Shown here: piece after piece, positions 61,284 to 64,000 of the stretch
Position numbering within the stretch: position 1 is the stretch's first letter
Layout of the letters: every line of letters begins with the position of its first letter
Assembly: GCF_000719095.1 (NCBI RefSeq)
Contig: NZ_JOEH01000023.1
Coordinates: 77,783-141,782, forward strand
Source: Streptacidiphilus jeojiense
GTDB taxonomy: Bacteria; Actinomycetota; Actinomycetes; Streptomycetales; Streptomycetaceae
Reading direction: 5' to 3'
DNA length: 64,000 nt
The notes under the pieces: model-generated
Seen by the model: the letters and a program-made list of their open reading frames with translations, nothing else
What the model was told of the DNA's origin: nothing
Databases searched by the model: none
Made by a program: the position numbers and the translations under genes

Positions 61284-62036
61284 CTATTTGCCGAAGGTCT
61301 GACCGTCGAAGGTGAACGATCCGCTTCGCTGAACCGGAACGGCGATCGGTTCCCCACTGCCGTCTGCGGCGTTGATAATTCCGAACCCAAGCTCCAGTCG
61401 ACCTCGCTGGCTGGGCGCGGACTTTGCGCTGCGGGGAGAGAGAGTTCCAGTTTCGAAACCCCAGAGAGTACGCCCTTCGGCACCATTGCTCTGACCTATG
61501 GCAGCCAGCCCGCTAGTGCCATTGCAGACGATCGAGCTTTGGAACGTCCGAGCTAGCATGATTGCCTGAGAGCCGGGGTACCGGCTAGCGCCGGGACCGG
61601 TCGCGGTGAGGCTGAACCAGCCTGGGGCTATGGGGTAGATCCCAGGTATGACCTGAACACCGAGACTGGTAACGGTGCCTCGACAAATAGTGCCCCACGG
61701 CGAAGCCGGCGTGAGGAACGGCGTGTCGCTGACCTGGAGAACAATCTCTCCTGCGTAGGCAGTCCGCAGGCGGGTGATCCGATCAACGAAGGCCTCGCAG
61801 TTGTTGGCTTCTGCGCTGCACCAGGTACTCGCGACTGCGACGAGACGCTCCGGCTGCCACTCAGCCAAGAAGTTGATGAGATTGGTTATGGCGCGTGAAT
61901 GACAATCGGAAGTGTGTAGGTCGGCCACAACCACAATGCGCTCGCCGGAGACAGGCGGCACATAGGTCGGTCGGGACCGCAGAATCCGTGCTAGCGGTGG
62001 CTCGAATTTTGTTTCAGAGTTTTTCAATGAGACCAT
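61284..62036 (-). CDS. Metallophosphoesterase-like protein lacking metal ligands (pseudoenzyme)
   Basis: A 250-residue protein that follows phage/Streptomyces calcineurin-like phosphoesterases along most of its length: RIVVVADLHTSDCHSRAITN, then INFLAEWQPERL, GVQVIPGIYPIAPGWFSL and GRTLWGFETGTL. Yet the metal-binding motifs are changed: the GD motif is AS (VAVAST), GNHD is replaced by VSDT in VLQVSDTPFL, the late H-x-H of the ITHGH position by TATG, and GHTH by NGTS. Only the first Asp (VADLH) remains. The frame is intact with no stops, so it is not a simple pseudogene. It ends ~240 bp from the recombinase. Probably a binding or regulatory protein. Confidence 0.65.
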   Translation of the reverse strand: MVSLKNSETKFEPPLARILRSRPTYVPPVSGERIVVVADLHTSDCHSRAITNLINFLAEWQPERLVAVASTWCSAEANNCEAFVDRITRLRTAYAGEIVLQVSDTPFLTPASPWGTICRGTVTSLGVQVIPGIYPIAPGWFSLTATGPGASRYPGSQAIMLARTFQSSIVCNGTSGLAAIGQSNGAEGRTLWGFETGTLSPRSAKSAPSQRGRLELGFGIINAADGSGEPIAVPVQRSGSFTFDGQTFGK

Positions 62037-62518
62037 ATTTCTGCCGATACTACTGCTGGGTCGTAGCAGCCGTTGAGTTCACGTCTGAGCATCTGTACGT
62101 GTTGTTTTCACATGCCTTTCACGCTCGGACCGCCGTGAATCTGATAGTGCCCCAGTGGCACCTACTCGTCGTCTATCGAGGCGTACCCTAGTTCACGTAT
62201 GCCTTGCACCATAACTGACGAGGGTCGGCCAGTAAAGCGAGTCTCTCGAACTAGGTAAAAGATGAGAAGTATTGAGAAGTAATGAGAAATGAACGCCGCG
62301 GCGAGAGGGAGGCTCTTCCTTCCCCATGGCGCCCCGAGAGTATGCGAGGCACTTGGGTGACGGTCGCGTAGGTAGTTCGATGCGTAGTTCTTCTGGATCG
62401 CCGTCGGGGCGTCGCTTGGCCAGTGCCTTGATACCTCCCGGGTCAAGGAATGTAGCCTATGATGAGGGAATACCTGCCTACTCCCCTCTCATCGAGGGCG
62501 ACGCGAGAGAAGCACTCC
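62037..62518. other. AT-rich intergenic stretch with short direct repeats
   Basis: Nearly 480 bp with visibly lower GC than the rest of the window and no convincing gene. Three imperfect tandem decamers (GATGAGAAGT, ATTGAGAAGT, AATGAGAAAT) lie at 62261-62290. AT-rich DNA beside an Lsr2 gene is a likely target for Lsr2 silencing and may hold divergent promoters for the flanking genes. Confidence 0.6.
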
Positions 62519-62848
62519 ATGGCACAGAAGGTTTCAGTTCAGCTTATCGACGACCTGGATGGATCTGAGGCCGTCGAAACCATCATCTTTGCCCTAAACG
62601 GTCAGTCATATGAGATCGATCTGGGGGAGAAGAACGCTGGCAAGTTCCGCAAGGCGCTCGCCCCATTCGTGGAGGCCGGACGCAAGCAGGGTGGCGCGAA
62701 GCGCGCAAAGACCCGCGCCCCGGTGCGCTCTGGCGACTACCCAAGCCCGGTGGACGTTCGGGCTTGGGCCTCCTCTCAAGGCATCGAGGTGGCAGCGCGC
62801 GGCCGAGTGCCAGCTGACGTCATTAGCAAGTACCAAGCCGCGCACTGA
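62519..62848 (+). CDS. lsr2: Lsr2-family nucleoid-associated protein
   Basis: A 109-residue H-NS-like xenogeneic silencer. The N-terminal dimerisation strand is KVSVQLIDDLDGSEAVETII with FALNGQSYEIDLGEKNAGKF. A basic linker (GAKRAKTRA) leads to the C-terminal DNA-binding domain DVRAWASSQGIEVAARGRVP, whose RGR-type AT-hook loop reads minor-groove AT tracts. GAGAGAAGC precedes ATG 62519. This is probably an accessory copy carried by the integrated element, in addition to the chromosomal lsr2. Confidence 0.95.
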   Translation: MAQKVSVQLIDDLDGSEAVETIIFALNGQSYEIDLGEKNAGKFRKALAPFVEAGRKQGGAKRAKTRAPVRSGDYPSPVDVRAWASSQGIEVAARGRVPADVISKYQAAH

Positions 62849-62934
62849 GTCCAGTGGATTTGGCTTCCGCTGATGCATCGTGTGGTCAGACGGGCACGTC
62901 CTCGGGAGATATTCACCGTCCGAGGGCGTGCGAG

Positions 62935-63174
62935 TCAGCTGTCAGGCGCTGCCGGAGCTTGCACCTTGCCCCGAGCCGCTGCGCTGCCCTGTCCGCCTGG
63001 CGACAGCATGACCACGGATGAGTCCTTGCCGCCCAGGAATGCTTCCTGGATGACGTATGGTCCGTCGGCAAGCTCGAAACGAACCGAGCCATCGTCATAG
63101 GCGGAGACGCTGGCTTTCCGGCCGCCGGGCAGATCGATTCGCTCGATAGAGATGCGTGTCCGGGTTGTCGCCAC
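62935..63174 (-). CDS. Small hypothetical protein
   Basis: A 79-residue protein with a compact beta-rich domain: RTRISIERIDLPGGRKASVS, then AYDDGSVRFELADG and YVIQEAFLGGKDSSVVML, followed by a Gly/Ala tail. The strand pattern and codon usage look genuine. Small proteins of this kind are common in Streptomyces accessory DNA. Function unknown. It converges on the Lsr2 gene. Confidence 0.6.
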   Translation of the reverse strand: MATTRTRISIERIDLPGGRKASVSAYDDGSVRFELADGPYVIQEAFLGGKDSSVVMLSPGGQGSAAARGKVQAPAAPDS

Positions 63175-63291
63175 TTTTCCCCTTGGTGATCTTTGGGCTA
63201 GAGCACCAGATTGGTGGCCTAATGCGATGGTGGGACGAGATGCCGAAACTTTGTGGGAGTCCGCAAGATGTAGGGCACCACGTGATGGCGC

Positions 63292-63490
63292 ATGAGCTTA
63301 GACGACTACCTGCAGGACGTGCGCAGTTGGTGGAGCCAACGAGGTCTGCGCAGCGCTAGAACGCCATCGGGAACGTCTGGATTGCCTGCTGACCTCGCAA
63401 TATGTGGCTGTGGCTGCGGAGGAACTCGGAGCTGTTGGTCGCGTGGTCTCACTCGTTCGAGCGGTCCGCTGCCATGGCGTATCAGCCTGA
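63292..63490 (+). pseudogene. Possible frame-damaged small gene
   Basis: The frame from ATG 63292 begins sensibly (MSLDDYLQDVRSWWSQRGLR). From about 63341 a different frame reads NEVCAALERHRERLDCLLTS, then QYVAVAAEELGAVGRVVSLV to a stop near 63490, a convincing helical sequence without its own start. A one-base indel near 63340 would join them. Weak evidence. Confidence 0.3.
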
Positions 63491-63580
63491 CGGTCGCCTA
63501 ACTACGCTGAATGCCACTGATGCCAGTGCATTTGTAAACACTGGTAGTCCTGACCTGGACCTATGCCAAGAGGTGACATC

Positions 63581-63715
63581 ATGAGTACTGAAAGTGACGA
63601 ACTCGACGTAGAGATCGAAGCCTGGGCTGCGGCGCAGGTAGCGGAGTCGCCTTCGTGGACGGCGGAGAAGTGGGAGAGCATCCTCGCCGGCTTGAGGCCG
63701 AGCGCGTCGGAGTAA
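63581..63715 (+). CDS. Tiny acidic protein (44 residues)
   Basis: ATG 63581 is preceded by AAGAGGTGACATC, a strong ribosome binding site. The product is acidic and helical (STESDELDVEIEAWAAAQVA, then SPSWTAEKWESILAGLRP) and ends in SASE. A strong hairpin follows 17 nt after the stop. Short proteins with a W-T-x-E-x-W motif like this are frequent in Streptomyces, often beside DNA-binding or element genes. Role unknown. Confidence 0.6.
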   Translation: MSTESDELDVEIEAWAAAQVAESPSWTAEKWESILAGLRPSASE

Positions 63716-63731
63716 TGCCGGGGGCTTCGAG

Positions 63732-63769
63732 TGCCTGGTCAGGGCGGCTCCGGTGTACCTGACCAGGCA
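63732..63769 (+). terminator. Hairpin after the tiny ORF
   Basis: TGCCTGGTCAGG (63732-63743) and CCTGACCAGGCA (63758-63769) pair perfectly over 12 bp. A weaker related stem lies at 63817-63841. The rest of 63770-63967 shows no gene I can support and may contain the insertion-sequence end. Confidence 0.8.
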
Positions 63770-63967
63770 AGCCACCAGCGCATGTTCAGAGGAAGCGCTA
63801 GCCCGGTTTGGCTGTCGCCTGGTTCTGGTGTCCGACCAGGCTTTGGGCTGGTCGTCTGAAATCGCCTCCTGGAGACGAGGGCGACCGCTCTACGCTTCCT
63901 GCTGAGGTTGAAAGCGTGATGGCCGTGGGTGGCTGACGTTCCTTGATCCCTGCGGTACGACCGGAGC

Positions 63968-64000
63968 ATGAAGTATGCACAGGGCGGTGGGCTGACCCCG
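63968..64000 (+). CDS. Start of an IS630-like transposase, cut by window edge
   Basis: The last 11 codons read MKYAQGGGLTP. This opening (M-R/K-Y-A-Q-G-G-G-L-T) is characteristic of IS630-family winged-helix transposases in Streptomyces. Nothing else of the element can be seen, and the terminal inverted repeat could not be located with confidence. Confidence 0.55.
   Translation, partial: MKYAQGGGLTP

Noticed and set aside
62162..62446. 94-codon minus-strand frame in the AT-rich gap
   Set aside because: Its composition is irregular, it has no ribosome binding site and no motif, and it is better explained as AT-rich regulatory DNA.
63739..63969. Minus-strand frame of 76 codons near the right edge
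   Set aside because: It reads through two hairpins and is Arg/Thr/Pro-rich without a domain. It is probably non-coding DNA before the transposase start.
1..64000. tRNA, rRNA or known riboswitch genes
   Set aside because: I looked for tRNA cloverleaf features and for typical riboswitch leaders before transporter and enzyme genes and saw none I could support. A covariance-model scan would settle this.

Overview
The window is high-GC, has almost no non-coding space in its first 20 kb, and uses GTG and TTG starts behind GGAGG-type ribosome binding sites. It carries a complete Pup-proteasome system, Tat genes, WYL regulators and an Lsr2 protein. All of this points to an actinomycete of the Streptomyces / Kitasatospora / Streptacidiphilus type. 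The replicon cannot be named from sequence alone.

Region 1 (1-19956) is conserved core: a RecB-like nuclease (partial), a site-2 protease, TrmI, a secreted protein, a ferredoxin, then mpa/arc, dop, pup, an endonuclease VII-like gene, prcB, prcA, pafA, two FKBP isomerases, pafB, pafC, two small genes, tatA, tatC and helY. Pup is deamidated by Dop, ligated to targets by PafA and delivered by Mpa to the PrcBA core. PafBC is the linked DNA-damage regulator. Strong hairpins cut the block into several transcription units and a perfect 20-bp hairpin closes it at 19971-20014.

Region 2 (20110-28951) is accessory metabolism and regulation. Two isochorismatase-fold hydrolases, one with every checked active-site position of biuret hydrolase, flank an NCS2-type permease and a GntR/FCD regulator: a probable biuret/triuret (nitrogen) utilisation locus. 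A PadR regulator with a clear palindromic operator precedes a DrrAB-like ABC exporter. Three small genes follow (YjbR fold, dodecin, lipoprotein).

Region 3 (28983-51635) is polysaccharide use. A five-gene operon (binding protein, two permeases, GH4 glycosidase, sugar kinase) has the csnEFGHK gene order known for chitosan oligosaccharides, but faces a GntR/UTRA regulator rather than a ROK repressor. Around it are two GH18 proteins, a 1335-residue GH3 enzyme with carbohydrate-binding modules, a surface-anchored beta-helix protein and a GH43 xylosidase, with LacI-type operator palindromes but no LacI gene. A TetR/MMPL pair and a MarR/epimerase pair are interspersed.

Region 4 (51566-64000) is a decaying, mobile-element-rich zone: a redoxin, a VOC protein, a leaderless-looking vapBC pair, orphan immunity-like proteins, frame-damaged genes, two truncated copies of a 5'-3' exonuclease gene, a large serine recombinase beside one of them, a metallophosphoesterase relative that has lost its metal ligands, an AT-rich gap, an Lsr2 gene, tiny ORFs and the first codons of an IS630-like transposase. 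In mycobacteria the 5'-3' exonuclease gene lies tail-to-tail next to helY, so the stretch between helY and the exonuclease remnants looks like insertion into an ancestral junction, with a second element later splitting the exonuclease gene.
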